From Blastococcus sp. PRF04-17 (GTDB lineage Bacteria; Actinomycetota; Actinomycetes; Mycobacteriales; Geodermatophilaceae), in the NCBI RefSeq assembly GCF_023016265.1, contig NZ_CP095412.1:1488001-1552000 (forward strand): a stretch of DNA of 64,000 nucleotides, given 5' to 3'. A model generated the notes under the pieces. The model did not search any database. It was not told the DNA's origin and was given only the letters and a program-made list of their open reading frames with translations. Of this stretch, positions 8,645 through 18,107 are shown piece after piece. Every line of letters begins with the position of its first letter. The first letter of the stretch is position 1. The position numbers were made by a program, and so were the translations under genes.

Positions 8645-9593
8645 TCAGGAGCGCGGGACCGGGGCGTCTCGCCGTGCGGTGAACTTGTAGAACAGGGAGC
8701 CGGCGTTCAGCGTCTCGATGTAGTCGAGCATGTACTCCTGGCCGATGTCGACTGGCCCGAGCTTTGGGAACTGGACCCGCGCCTGGGTCTCCTCCTTGCT
8801 CCAGCCGGCGGCCACGGCTTCCGCGACGGCCGCCTTCCAGCTGAGCAGAGCCGCGCTACCGGTCCACGTAGGAGAGATCGGTGACCGGACCGTGCCCCTG
8901 GACGACGGTGTCGACGTCGAGCGAGCGGATGATCTCGTGGGACTCCAGCCACTAGTCGACGTCACTGGTCATCAGCCATGTCTGGCACTCGCAGAAGACA
9001 CTGTCGCCGGTGAAGACCATCCGCTCCTGCGGCACGTACACCGCGAGCTGACCAGGGGTGTGACCCGGCGTGTGCAGAGGTGAAAGTCATGGTCTCCGAC
9101 CCGCAGCGAGAGGTCGCCGGTGAAGACGACCTGCCCCTTGTTCGGGTCCGCGTAGTACTCGTCCCGGTCCGGGAACAGCGCGATGCCGTCGGGGTCGTCG
9201 GTGGCCAGGGCTTCGCGGGCGTACTCGAACGGGTCGAGCTCGGGGGTACACCGTCATGAAGTTGTCGTAGAGCCCCTTGTGGTTGACCACCGTGCCGGCT
9301 CCGCGGAAGTAGTAGTTGCCGAAGATGTGGTCGACGTGGTGCTCGGTGTTGATCAGGTACTGCACCTCGCCGAACGTCACGACGAACCGGCGCATCTCCA
9401 CCGCCCGGGTCGGCAGCTGGGGCGTGTCGATGACGACCGGACCGGCCGAGGTGACCACGAAGCTGCGTTGTACGCCGCGGCAGGCCTCCTGCGTCGGTTC
9501 GACGCCATCGGAGAGATCGACACGGTGACGGCGCGAGCCCTCAACGCGTTGGCCACGGCAACCTCTCGATGAACGGACCGTAGACGCCAACAT
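8645..9593 (-). pseudogene. Metallo-beta-lactamase-fold hydrolase, multiply disrupted
   Basis: Remnant of an MBL-fold hydrolase. The first readable part gives VVTSAGPVVIDTPQLP and the zinc motif NTEHHVDHIFGNYYF near 9340. After FMTVY the frame is lost by one extra base in the run of five G at 9242-9246. A second shift lies just before the HTPGHTPGQLAVY zinc segment (about 9085), followed by MVFTGDSVFCECQ. An in-frame TAG sits where a Trp-containing segment begins (about 8953), and another frameshift near 8865 leads to the C-terminus (SWKAAVAEAVAAGWSKEET...). The N-terminal 40 residues are also scrambled. This number of lesions means it is probably a real pseudogene. The original was a soluble hydrolase of lactone, thioester or similar bonds. 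Confidence 0.75.
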
Positions 9594-10250
9594 CGCGCTG
9601 CCGTGCGCCGCTCAAGGGTGACTGTTCCCAGAGAGGCTTGGACCTCGAGGCCGTCGAGTGTGCCGGGCGCGTTGCGCACCCGCTACGAGACGTCGGCGGG
9701 CCAGCCGACCTGAACATGTCGTCCCCATGCCCGGTGAAGAGCGGCGGCGAGACGACGTGGCGCTGAGGCACACCGAAGGCACGAGACCCGCCTGACTTGA
9801 ACCTGACCAGCGAGGATGCCCCTTGTAGTCCCCAGCCTTCCAAGCTGGCCATGCCGGTTCGATCCCGGTCACCCGCTCCACATACCGACGAGCGCGTATA
9901 CCCGCCTGCCCAACTCAGGACGGCGTTGACGCGGCTCCTGTGAAGCGGGAAGCGCCCCACTGCGCCCGGCGACCATCTCCCGGAGCGTCCGCGTTCTCGG
10001 CCGCGGTACTGCCGGGCTCGACGCCGTCGTCGACGTCGGCGGCCTTCATCAGTTCACCAGACACGACTCGCTGATCCCGAAGTCGGACCGCGATCTGCTT
10101 CAGGTGCTGGCCTGACACACGGTTGCGGGCGACGTTCACGCCGTCGTCGCGAAACTACTCGGGGTAGGGCTCGGGCACGGTGAACATCCTTCCAGCGGCT
10201 ACCTCGCAGCACCGCAGATCAGATGTCACCTACTCGCGCAGCAGTCCCCT
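9594..10250. other. Non-coding stretch around the first tRNA-Gly fragment
   Basis: No credible gene. It contains the tRNA-Gly 3' fragment (9832-9880). The DNA on both sides of it, roughly 9740-9950, is a diverged copy of the DNA around the second fragment near 34.7 kb. Minus-strand open frames here (peptide GAGDRDRTGMASLEGW) are antisense to the tRNA and are not genes. Nothing is recognised from 9950 to 10250. Confidence 0.6.
9832..9880 (+). repeat. tRNA-Gly(UCC) 3'-half fragment, att-like copy 1
   Basis: These 49 nt read as anticodon stem-loop (CCAGC-CTTCCAA-GCTGG, anticodon TCC), variable region, T arm with GGTTCGATCCC, and 3' acceptor strand CACCCGC. The 5' half of a tRNA (GCGGGTG...) is absent upstream, so it is not a functional gene. 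An identical 49-nt copy lies at 34713-34761 in the same direction. Tyrosine integrases commonly target exactly this part of tRNA genes, so it probably marks the edge of an integrated element. Confidence 0.8.
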
Positions 10251-10586
10251 TCACGCGAGGTGGTGTCGTCCGCCTGCGGGTCGATCTTGGCCGTCGACGA
10301 GGAACTGTGTGCTGTGGAAGGAGTCGGCCAACGGCGCAAGGTGATCGCGCACGACCGCCTGGTGCGCCGGGTGCTCCAGGTAGACATGGAAGGCGGCCGC
10401 ATCGTCGAACTCCGTGACCAGCGCGTAGTCGGCATTCGTCGGCCTCTCTCCGAGGTCGCGCCCGTGGCGGGTTCCACGGATGAGGTCGATCTGAGCGGGC
10501 AGGGCGGCGAGAGCCGCGTCGAACCCGGCTACCTGCTCCGAGGTCGCCGTTTCCTTGAACTTGACGGTCACGCAGTGGATCAACAC
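10251..10586 (-). CDS. Dabb (stress-responsive A/B barrel) domain protein
   Basis: Small ferredoxin-like dimeric-barrel protein, 111 residues. The GTG at 10586 follows AGGAGAGCGCCAG, a good ribosome site, and gives the typical Dabb start VLIHCVTVKFKETATSEQVAGF with the family's E-D-Y/F-aliphatic middle (NADYALVTEFDDAAAFHVYLEHPAHQAV). Some members are cyclases or hydrolases of polyketide-like compounds (olivetolic acid cyclase belongs here); many are uncharacterised. It lies 88 nt downstream of the Baeyer-Villiger monooxygenase on the same strand. The same pair recurs at 20.0-21.9 kb, so a role beside that enzyme is likely. The last 15 residues look less family-like. Confidence 0.78.
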   Translation of the reverse strand: MLIHCVTVKFKETATSEQVAGFDAALAALPAQIDLIRGTRHGRDLGERPTNADYALVTEFDDAAAFHVYLEHPAHQAVVRDHLAPLADSFHSTQFLVDGQDRPAGGRHHLA

Positions 10587-10674
10587 CTGGCGCTCTCCTG
10601 AAGACGGGGCTGGGGATGTGCGGGGTGCCGCCATCATTCGACGGCGGCACCCCCAGGCGGCGACTGCGGTCAAC

Positions 10675-12317
10675 TCACACGAGAGCGAAGCCGGCGTAGT
10701 TGTTCTCCGCGGACTCGCGGCACTTGTCCAAGTACATGGTCAGACCGCCCGGGTAGGCCAGCAGTTCCTTCTTCTTGCCCGGAACGTTCGCGTTCATGTA
10801 CCACGAGTTGGCCAAGATGAAGGTCGTGGAGTTGGCCAGACCCTCCAGGTGCTCGTGCCACTCGTTCTCGGCGTCGGGCGTGGCCTCGATGCGCGTCAGG
10901 TCCTTGTCGCGCATGTAGGTAATCGCCTCGACAACCCAGTCACCCTCGAGCTCCGCGCAGGTGGGACCATTGCAGAACGCCGACGGGCTCTGCGGTCCGT
11001 ACACGTACATGATGTTCGGAAATCCAGCCGTTGCGCGACCGAGGAACGTGCGAGCGCCGTTCTTGAACACCTCAGCGTACGTCTCACCCTTCGTGCTGCG
11101 GATGTCGATGTCGGTCAGGCCTCCGGTGAAGGAGTCGAAGCCGGTGGCCAGGACGATCACGTCGAACTCGTGCAGCGTGCCGTCGACCGTGACGATTCCG
11201 TTCTGAGTGAACCGCTCAATGGGGTTCTCGTTGACGTCGACCAGATCGACGTTGTCCTGGTTGAACGTGTCGTAGTAGGTGTACTCCAGCGGGCAGCGCT
11301 TGGTTCCGAACGGGTACGGCGGGATCTCCGGGACCAGCTTCTCCGCCAGTTTGGGGTCCTTGATTCGAGGGAGCGTCCTCTCACGCCAGTAGGCGTAGAT
11401 CTTGTCGCCAACCTCGCGGTTGAAGAACATGTCGGCGTAGCCCCCGAGCCAGACTTGCAGGCCACCCATCTCCAAGAGCTCGTCGCACTTGGCGTAGAAC
11501 TCCTCGTCAGAGATCTCGGACGTCGGCGTGTAGATGACGTCGTAATCGAGTCCGGCGAAGGTCGTCTTGCGGTATTCGAACAGCTCGGGGTAGGACTTGC
11601 GGAGCTCGTCGTTCGCGGCCTTGTCGAGCTTTCGGGACTTCATCGGCAAGGCCGTCGGGGGGTCCGCTGGAAGACGGTCATCGACCCGACGTCGGGGGCG
11701 ATGGTCTGGATGACCTGGACGCCACTGGCGCCAGTGCCGATGACGGCGACGCGCTTGCCAGTCATGTCATAGCCCTTGGGCCAGCGCGAGGTGTGGAAGC
11801 AGTCGCCCTTGAAGTCATTCTTGCCGGGGAAGTCGGGATAGAGCGCCTTGGACCCGGTGCCGAGCAGGGGTAGGAGGAAGCGCGTCCGGGTCAGGAAGGT
11901 CTCGCCGGTCTTCTCGTCGCGGGTCTCGACGGTCCACTTGTTCTCGTTCTCGTCGAATTGGGCGGCGATGACGCGCGAGTTGTAGCGAGTGTCCTTGGCC
12001 AGGTCGAGCTTGTCGACGGCGAACCGGAAGTACTCTGCGAGCTCCGGCTGGCCGGGGTAGACCTCCGACCAGTCCCACTCGCTCCAGATCCGCTCGTCGG
12101 AGAGCTGGTAGCTGATGCCGGGCGTGTCGACCCGGGCGCCGGGGTACTGGTTCCAGTGCCAGACGCCGCCGGCCTCGGAGCCGGCCTCGTAGAGCTTGAC
12201 GGCAAAGCCCCGCGAGCGGAGCTTCTCGAGCTGGTAGATGCCTGCGAATCCACCGCCGACGACGAGAACGTCGAGCTCTTCGATCACGGGGACGGGGTCG
12301 GTGAGCGAGGTGTTCAC
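10675..12317 (-). pseudogene. Baeyer-Villiger monooxygenase (flavin), one frameshift
   Basis: FAD/NADPH-dependent ketone monooxygenase that inserts oxygen next to a carbonyl to give an ester or lactone. The ATG at 12317 (GGAACATCACGTG upstream) starts a protein with FAD-binding VVGGGFAGIYQL, the substrate-side WHWNQYPGARVD, the BVMO fingerprint GDCFHTSRWP, and NADPH-binding VIGTGASGVQV. At TVFQRTP the frame ends; one base missing in the G6 run (+ strand 11657-11662) would continue it as PTALPMKSRKL and on to the C-terminus at 10675, with FDVIVLATGFD and FPNIMYVYGPQSP. Both halves are fully conserved, so a sequencing error is at least as likely as a real null. It is about as long as its paralogue at 20.0 kb. 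Confidence 0.88.
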
Positions 12318-12774
12318 GTGATGTTCCTTTCGCGACCTCGCAGCCCTATGTGGCTTGCTCGGCCCTGTGGTTGAAGAAGTGTCATTTCGGCGGTGGCGCT
12401 GGGGCTAGCACGCTCCTGGCTCGCGTGTCGCGCTGGTTGGTTGACGCCTCCGGCTCACGCCTGCGCGGAACGCGAGCGGCGACAGAACGCCGTGGACCGA
12501 AGTCCTCGAGGGACAACTCCTGGAGCGTGTGTCTCGCATCACAAGGCTGCCATGAGCCGGCAGGCTATGTCAAGCACCACTAACACAGACGCCCCCTAGG
12601 CCCGGGAGCGTTCGCTCCACTGGATCTGGCACGTATGAGCCAGGCTCGCCCATCTCGCGGCTTTGCGTACGAGGAACCGCGGACGGTTCCGGCCGGAATG
12701 CGCCCGCGGAGGAAATAGCCGCTAACACCATGAGCATCTCGAGCGACTACGGCTACGAGCACGATGTCATGAGT
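12318..12774. other. Non-coding stretch upstream of the first BVMO
   Basis: No gene is supported. It should hold the promoter of the minus-strand BVMO gene, but I cannot point to one. A short hairpin (GGAACCG-cgga-CGGTTCC) is at about 12671-12688. It abuts the IS21 remnant. Confidence 0.5.
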
Positions 12775-13260
12775 CGCTCACGATCCTGGGCCGTCGAAAG
12801 GAAGTTGCCACCGACATCGGGCAACACACAACAGCGCCGAGGCGGCTCGCCGGGCAGCAGCAGGTAGCCCAGTCCATCGATGACCAACAGGGCGGGGCCG
12901 GCGAAGAAGCGCATGGCGGAGGCCCAGCGCCCCGCGATCGCGTCGCGGTGGCAGCGGCGGGCAGGTCGGCGGCGGCGGCCGCGGGGGTGGGGAAGTACGT
13001 GCGGTAGCCGGCCTGCGCTCAGGCCGGCGCCAGGCCGACGGCGATGTGGATCTTGCCGACTCCCGTGGACCGATGAGCAGCACGTTCGTGGCGGTCTCCA
13101 GGTAGCGGCAGGTCACCAGCTCCTGGATGAGCACGCGGTCGACTCCTGGGGCGGTGTCGTAGTCGAAGTCGTTCAGGCTGGCGGGGCTGCGCAACGTGGC
13201 GAACCGCAGCCCCCCGGCCCTCCACCGGGCCCCGGTCGCGGCGACCTCGAGGAGACGCCT
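12775..13260 (-). pseudogene. IstB-like helper ATPase fragment (IS21 family), frameshifted
   Basis: Remnant of the IS21 transposition helper. Visible: RSPASLNDFDYDTAPGVDR, ELVTCRYLETATNVLLIGP, then Walker A split by a missing base (GVGKIHIAVGLAPA in the next frame). After a further break, AQAGYRTYF and, in another frame, MRFFAGPALLVIDGLGYLLL (Walker B-like) appear. At least two frameshifts and no partner istA gene are present, so it is inactive. Another IstB tail lies on the opposite strand at 14.4 kb. Confidence 0.7.
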
Positions 13261-13509
13261 GAGGCCCGGACGCCACAGGTGCCCGGCCCGTTCACTCCTG
13301 CCCGCACGAGCCCCGTGACCTCAAGGGCTAGAGCTGGGTGCGCGGCAAGCGGCTCGCATGCACGTCGAGCCTGGTCAACGGCCACCGTCCGTCGCCCGCC
13401 GCTGACCTCGACATCGGGTCAGCGGCGAGCGGCGGAGTGACTGGATCGCTCCGCAGACCCGCCCCCGAGAGTTCACTCGCCAGGAGGTGCGCATGCGGGG
13501 TCCGAGGCG

Positions 13510-13791
13510 CTACGGCGCCAGCGGACCGATGACGACCTTCCAGGGGAAGATCTGCTCCTGCCGGACCACGCCCTGCGACGTGTAGGGGTCGTTCTCCAGC
13601 AAGGCCTTCAGCTCGGTCTCATCGCCCACGTCGAAGATCAACAGGGCGCCGCTGCCATCCTGCCAGGGACCGGCCTCGCGGATCTTGCCTCGGCTGACCA
13701 GCTCGCGCAGGTAGACGCCATGAGCGTCCTTCGCGGCGTTCAGGACCTGCTGGTCCTCCGTGTACTGCCAGATGACTGCGTAGTGCGCCAT
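13510..13791 (-). CDS. YciI-like protein
   Basis: A 93-residue ferredoxin-fold protein of the YciI family (MAHYAVIWQYTEDQQ... then HGVYLRELVSRGKIREAGPWQDGSGALLIFDVGDETELKALLENDPY). The histidine of the HxxYL segment and the Asp of DGSGAL match the family's putative active-site residues. The ATG at 13791 follows GAAGGAGACGAC. Biochemical roles are mostly unknown; some relatives are small dehydrochlorinases or accessory proteins of monooxygenase pathways. It stands alone between IS21 remnants but within the catabolic island. Confidence 0.82.
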   Translation of the reverse strand: MAHYAVIWQYTEDQQVLNAAKDAHGVYLRELVSRGKIREAGPWQDGSGALLIFDVGDETELKALLENDPYTSQGVVRQEQIFPWKVVIGPLAP

Positions 13792-14424
13792 GTTGTCGTC
13801 TCCTTCGTGCTCTGAGTGGACGTCGTGTCGCTTCAGCGACCGACGTGGACGGACTTGCCCCTCCCGGCCACCTCGACCACTCGAGCGTCCGGCACCTGGT
13901 CGGCGGGGTGGGTGAACAAGTGCTTGATCTCGCGGTGCACCTACCCGTCGACCGCGTTCACGGCCACGGGTCAGCCAGACCTGCCGATCGGTCCTTCGGC
14001 TGCTCCAGCTGAGCAACTGCAGGCTCTACATCGCATCCAGCGCCGGAGCGCCACCTGCAGTGGAGATCTAGCCACAACCGTTGGGTGTTGTCAACGGCCG
14101 TTAACGGAACGATGCTGACGAGCGAGTCGGAGACGCGTGGGCCGGCTCGTCCAGTTGAAGGTGTTTCATGCGGATCCGCGCGGCCCGATTCCATGATCAC
14201 CCAGCGAATTGTGCCCTAGTCGAAGAGATGGTTGTCCATAACTACTAACTACTCACGGGAAGTCTGGTCGGAGAGCGGGCGCCTCGTCAGCGCGGTCGGC
14301 AGAGCTCGCGGCCCGCTGCCGCACGTGGTGCGTGAACTGTTCGACTTTGCGAGGGAGCGGTCGGCCTGTCCCGGACGGGGATCCGCTAGGTCGCAGGCCG
14401 GACCGTGTCCGCCCTGGGTTCGAC
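13792..14424. other. Non-coding stretch between YciI gene and IS21 remnant
   Basis: No gene is supported. It contains a GTTAACGG/CCGTTAAC-type short palindromic cluster near 14080-14105 and tandem AACTACT at about 14239-14252. Both are too short to interpret. Confidence 0.45.
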
Positions 14425-14544
14425 GAGCAGATGCCCAACAGGCTGGCCATCGCCACCGTTGACCGCCCGTTGCACCATGCCCACGTCTGCCAGACCGGCG
14501 GCGGCAGCAGGGGGCTCACCCAGGCACTCGCCGGTCAGGGGTGA
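14425..14544 (+). pseudogene. IstB C-terminal fragment (IS21 family)
   Basis: The frame ending at 14544 reads DEQMPNRLAIATVDRPLHHAH and then SRGLTQALAGQG-stop. This is the conserved C-terminal tail of IstB-like ATPases (LAIATVDRLLHHAHV..., SxRLTQAL). The rest of the gene is absent. Its orientation is opposite to the 12.8-13.3 kb remnant, so at least two IS21 insertions or an inversion occurred here. Confidence 0.6.
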
Positions 14545-14644
14545 GCCCATTGCCCTGAGCCCCCTGATCGGTTGTGGCCGCAGCTGAGGGCTTGGCTGCG
14601 GAGTGGACCGTGGAGGTTCGGTCTTCATGACACGGACCTTGCGA

Positions 14645-15721
14645 TCACAATGTCGAGGTACCGGACACCAAATCGAGGTACCGACGTGCGGCGCCCTCGA
14701 CACGGGCCCCCTCCGCGACCATTGGCCACGCGCCGTCAATGCCGCCGGCAACGGCCGCGCGGGAGAGAAACCCTTCCCAGAACCCTGGTGACCCGAACTC
14801 GCCCCGCCACTGGAGGGCGGGAAGGGTGACCCTGTGTAGGTGGTGTTCGTGGGTGGTGCCGATCGCGCCGTGTACCTGGTGGACGTTGCGCACTGCCACG
14901 GCTAGGGCCTGCGAGACGACGCTGCGTGCGACCGCGACGCGGAACTGGGAGAGCTCGCAGTCGAGTCCGCTGGTGAGGGCGTCGGCGAGAGCGGTGTCCA
15001 CAGCAGCGCGGGCCAGCACGGACTCGGCGGCGATGTCTACGACTAGGTTCTGCACGGACTGGAACTTCGCTAGGGCGCGACCAAACTGGCTGCGATCGGT
15101 GGCGTATTCGATCGCCGAGGCGAGCATGCCGTCCATCGCGCCGACGCACTGCAGCGCACGAGCGAGCGCGCCGCGCAGGACGTACGCCTCAACGGCCGCG
15201 GTGGGTACGGGTGACCATGAGATCCCCTCTCCTACGGTGACGGAGCCGGTCGGAACTTCCGAGATGCCCTCGATGGCGATGATCGCCACATGGTCGAGGG
15301 GCACTTCCGCGAGTTCGTAGGTATCGCCGACGGGACGCACGCACAGGACGGTGGTGGTGGCACCGGCCCACGGAACATGGTGCGCGGTCCCCGCAGAATC
15401 GAGCAGCGCGACAGTGCTTGTGTGGTCGGACGAGTCGTCGACCCCAGCGGCGCGCCGAAGCGGCCCGGCCAGCAGGTCGGTCTCGGCGTACGGAACAGCC
15501 ACGCCAGCGCCGGCCGCGATACGCAGGAGCGCGGCGGCTTCAACCCAACCGGCTCCGCTACCCCCGCTGGCCTCGGGCGCGGTGAGCCGAGCGACGCCGA
15601 CCTCCCGCAGCGTCGACCACACGGCGTCGTGGTCGGGTCGGACGTAGGGCCCGGAGAAACCGGAGAAGACGTCGGAGAGCATCGCCTGCAGGTCCTCGTC
15701 GACGGAGAGGTCGGCGGTCAT
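14645..15721 (-). CDS. Acyl-CoA dehydrogenase family protein (FadE, second subunit)
   Basis: A 358-residue acyl-CoA dehydrogenase-fold protein. The N-terminal helical domain is DLSVDEDLQAMLSDVF..., and the C-terminal domain holds ATDRSQFGRALAKFQSVQN, the FAD/dimer segment, and QVHGAIGTTHEHHLHR. It is shorter and more divergent than its neighbour and overlaps it by one base (TGATG). In actinobacteria such adjacent pairs form alpha2-beta2 heterotetramers that oxidise CoA esters of ring fragments or side chains of steroids. It probably works only with the 15.7-16.9 kb protein. The substrate is not known. Confidence 0.85.
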   Translation of the reverse strand: MTADLSVDEDLQAMLSDVFSGFSGPYVRPDHDAVWSTLREVGVARLTAPEASGGSGAGWVEAAALLRIAAGAGVAVPYAETDLLAGPLRRAAGVDDSSDHTSTVALLDSAGTAHHVPWAGATTTVLCVRPVGDTYELAEVPLDHVAIIAIEGISEVPTGSVTVGEGISWSPVPTAAVEAYVLRGALARALQCVGAMDGMLASAIEYATDRSQFGRALAKFQSVQNLVVDIAAESVLARAAVDTALADALTSGLDCELSQFRVAVARSVVSQALAVAVRNVHQVHGAIGTTHEHHLHRVTLPALQWRGEFGSPGFWEGFLSRAAVAGGIDGAWPMVAEGARVEGAARRYLDLVSGTSTL

Positions 15722-16899
15722 CAGCGCAGTCCCAATCCCCGCGCGATGACGCCGCGCAGAATCTCGTTCGTGCCGCCGCGGAGCGTGAAACCCGGGCGCT
15801 GGTGCAGGCCCGCGCGCAGCAGTCCGTGGATCTCGCAGACCGCGGCGCCGCTGTTCGTGCCGGCGAAACCGGGCGACCACTCGTCGCCGAGCCGGGTGGA
15901 GACGACATCGACCAAGTCACCCTCGGTTGTGGTGCCGAGCAGTTTGATCAGGGCGGCGGCCGTATCCGCGGGTTCACCACGTTGGAGGGCCCCGGCGACG
16001 TTCTGGCTGAGTGCGTGCAGCCCGGCCAGCCGGGCGACCGACCGACCGAGGTCGGTGCGGGCGGGGAGCGCACCCGCCGCGATCGCGCCGACCTCCGCCG
16101 CGAACAGGCGGAACGAGGACAGGAAACGCTCCGGCCCGCTCCGCTCGAAGGCCAGCTCCGAGTTGACCTGCTCCCACCCGTTGCCGGGGACTCCGAAGAC
16201 CATCGAGTCGGGTACGAAGACATCCTGCAGGACGACCTCGTTGAAGTGCCGGTCACCCGAGAGGGAGACGATGGGCCGAATGGCAACGCCCTCACTGCGC
16301 AGATCGACGATGAACTGGCTCAAACCCGCGTGGCGGTTCGTGGTGTCCAGGGGTTCGGTGCGGCACAGGACAATGAAGGCCTCGGCGTGCTGGGCGCCGG
16401 ACGTCCAGACCTTGGTGCCCGTGATCGACCAGCCGCCGTCCACCCGGACGCCCTTCGTGCGGACGCTCGCGAGATCGGACCCCGAGTCGGGTTCGCTCAT
16501 CCCGATTGCGAAGAAGCATTCGCCAGCGACGATCCGAGGCAGATACTCGCGCTTCTGCTCTTCGGTTCCGTACCGTAGCAGCGACGGGGCGATCTGACGG
16601 TCGGCGACCCACTGCGCCGCGACGGGCGCGCCAACGGAGAGCAGTTCCTCGGTGACGACGAACCGTTCGAGGAAAGTGCGCCCGTGGCCCCCATATTCGG
16701 TAGGAATCGTCATGCCGACCCAGCCGCGTGCGGCCAAGCGGCGGGTGAAATCCTCGTCCCACCTGATGAGCCATGTGTCGATCCACGGGGTGAGCCGACC
16801 GGCGGCGATCTCTTCGGCGAGGAATGCCCGGACCTCGACACGCAACGCGATCATCTGATCGGTCGCCACCGTGGTCGGTGGCGTGAGAGCCGACCCCAT
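15721..16899 (-). CDS. Acyl-CoA dehydrogenase (FadE, first subunit)
   Basis: A 392-residue FAD-dependent acyl-CoA dehydrogenase. N-terminal domain: WVGMTIPTEYGGHGRTFLERFVVTEELL. Middle beta-domain with the FAD-contacting FFAIGMSEPDSGSDLASVRTKG and WTSGAQHAEAFIVLCRT. The C-terminal helices end in FTLRGGTNEILRGVIARGLGL. Introduces the alpha-beta double bond into an acyl-CoA. It is first in a two-gene operon with the 14.6-15.7 kb subunit and divergent from the IclR regulator, with a shared 240-bp promoter region. The ATG at 16899 is preceded by TAGGAGGCCCC. Confidence 0.9.
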   Translation of the reverse strand: MGSALTPPTTVATDQMIALRVEVRAFLAEEIAAGRLTPWIDTWLIRWDEDFTRRLAARGWVGMTIPTEYGGHGRTFLERFVVTEELLSVGAPVAAQWVADRQIAPSLLRYGTEEQKREYLPRIVAGECFFAIGMSEPDSGSDLASVRTKGVRVDGGWSITGTKVWTSGAQHAEAFIVLCRTEPLDTTNRHAGLSQFIVDLRSEGVAIRPIVSLSGDRHFNEVVLQDVFVPDSMVFGVPGNGWEQVNSELAFERSGPERFLSSFRLFAAEVGAIAAGALPARTDLGRSVARLAGLHALSQNVAGALQRGEPADTAAALIKLLGTTTEGDLVDVVSTRLGDEWSPGFAGTNSGAAVCEIHGLLRAGLHQRPGFTLRGGTNEILRGVIARGLGLR

Positions 16900-17102
16900 G
16901 GGGCCTCCTAATGACTCCTGCCCGGGCGGAACCCGCGCGATCGGTCAACTGTGTCGCTGCTCGGGGATGCAGCACGGTCGAATCAAGGGCCACTCAGGCC
17001 GCGAGTCGCCCTGCCGTGGAGGGAGTCGCCCTGCCGCGGACGACGGTCCTCGTCGCTTCGAAGTGTCACAGCGTCCTGGCAGATACGCAATAGCGCATCG
17101 AA

Positions 17103-17117
17103 ATACCTATATACGCA
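17103..17117 (+). promoter_or_regulatory. Candidate operator motif upstream of the IclR gene
   Basis: The sequence atacctatatacgca, 23 bp before the IclR start, resembles atacctacttgcgta at 19830-19844 upstream of the second BVMO (11 of 15 positions). It is a possible binding site for the IclR protein. This rests on two copies seen by eye. Confidence 0.35.
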
Positions 17118-17139
17118 GCCTACGTGCTATGCTGTCGCA

Positions 17140-17907
17140 ATGACCAACGTTCCTGCGACCGCCGGAGCCGTACGGCTCGAGCAGGTTCCCGCGCGCCCCC
17201 GCCACCGCATGATCGACCGGGTTGCGGCAATCCTCGAACTCGTCGCCCGGTCCGGTTCCGGTCTCACCCTCACAGCCGTGGCCAAGGCTCTCGACGCCCC
17301 GGTGAGTTCGGTGCACGGACTACTCAACGGTCTCGTCGCCGTCGGCTACCTCGACGAGCGCGAGCGCATCTACACCCTCGGCACAGCGCCCTACCTGCTG
17401 AACGTCATTGCGGGACGCCCTCCGGTCACGTCGATAACTCACAAGCAGCTCCAGCAAGTGCATGCCGAGGCCGGACTGACCACTGCGCTGTCCACCTCGG
17501 TGGGCGACGACCTGTTCTATGTCGACCATGTCTCCTCTGAACCGGAGTACGCGTATCTGGCGGAGAATCGCTTGCGGCGCTCGCTGCTCCGCACCTCCGC
17601 GGGTTGGCTACTGCTGGCCGACCGCGAGCAGCGGGACATCTGGGTCTACCTCAATTCCCGCCCGGCGGCCGACGCCGACTACGTAGAGCAGTTCCTCTAC
17701 GCCCTCGAGGAACTACGAGCCACTGGCGTGTGCGCGGCCCCGGGCGTAGCTGTGGAGCGCGGCGACGGCGTGTCGGTGGCTCTCCGAGAACGCGGCCGAA
17801 CCATCGCCGCACTCGGTGTGGTCGGTGTTCGCGACATGATCCTCGAGCGGCGCGACGAACTCGCCGAGATCTGTCTCCGGCACGCCGAGGAGTGGGGATT
17901 CCGGTGA
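17140..17907 (+). CDS. IclR family transcriptional regulator
   Basis: A 255-residue protein. Winged-helix N-terminal domain at about residues 22-85 (MIDRVAAILELVARSGSGLTLTAVAKALDAPVSSVHGLLNGLVAVGYL...YTLG). IclR effector-binding domain after that (HAEAGLTTALSTSVGDDLFYVDHVSS; RSLLRTSAGWLLLA; CAAPGVAVERGDGVSVALRERG). The ATG at 17140 is preferred because the longer reading frame runs through AT-rich promoter DNA. Family members control catabolic operons in response to small acids or aromatics. It is divergent from the dehydrogenase pair and 2.1 kb from the BVMO operon, its likely targets. Confidence 0.88.
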   Translation: MTNVPATAGAVRLEQVPARPRHRMIDRVAAILELVARSGSGLTLTAVAKALDAPVSSVHGLLNGLVAVGYLDERERIYTLGTAPYLLNVIAGRPPVTSITHKQLQQVHAEAGLTTALSTSVGDDLFYVDHVSSEPEYAYLAENRLRRSLLRTSAGWLLLADREQRDIWVYLNSRPAADADYVEQFLYALEELRATGVCAAPGVAVERGDGVSVALRERGRTIAALGVVGVRDMILERRDELAEICLRHAEEWGFR

Positions 17908-18107
17908 CCCGCTAGACGGTATGAGTGACTCACGTGAGTGGTCCCGGTCGAGCGTCACGACCGGCCTCGATGGCTGATCGTGTGCCGGTCGCCGGGGGGT
18001 GTCGAAGTCGTTCATCCTCGCTGCGCTGCGTGTTCCACGTTGACACTCTCCGGCGCGACGGCAGAAGGCTGACTGTCGATGCGGTCCGGGGCAGTTGCGT
18101 ACCACTG

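Noticed and set aside
9541-9960. Open frame containing GAGDRDRTGMASLEGW
   Set aside because: It is antisense to the tRNA-Gly fragment; the same peptide appears opposite the second copy. A known false gene type.
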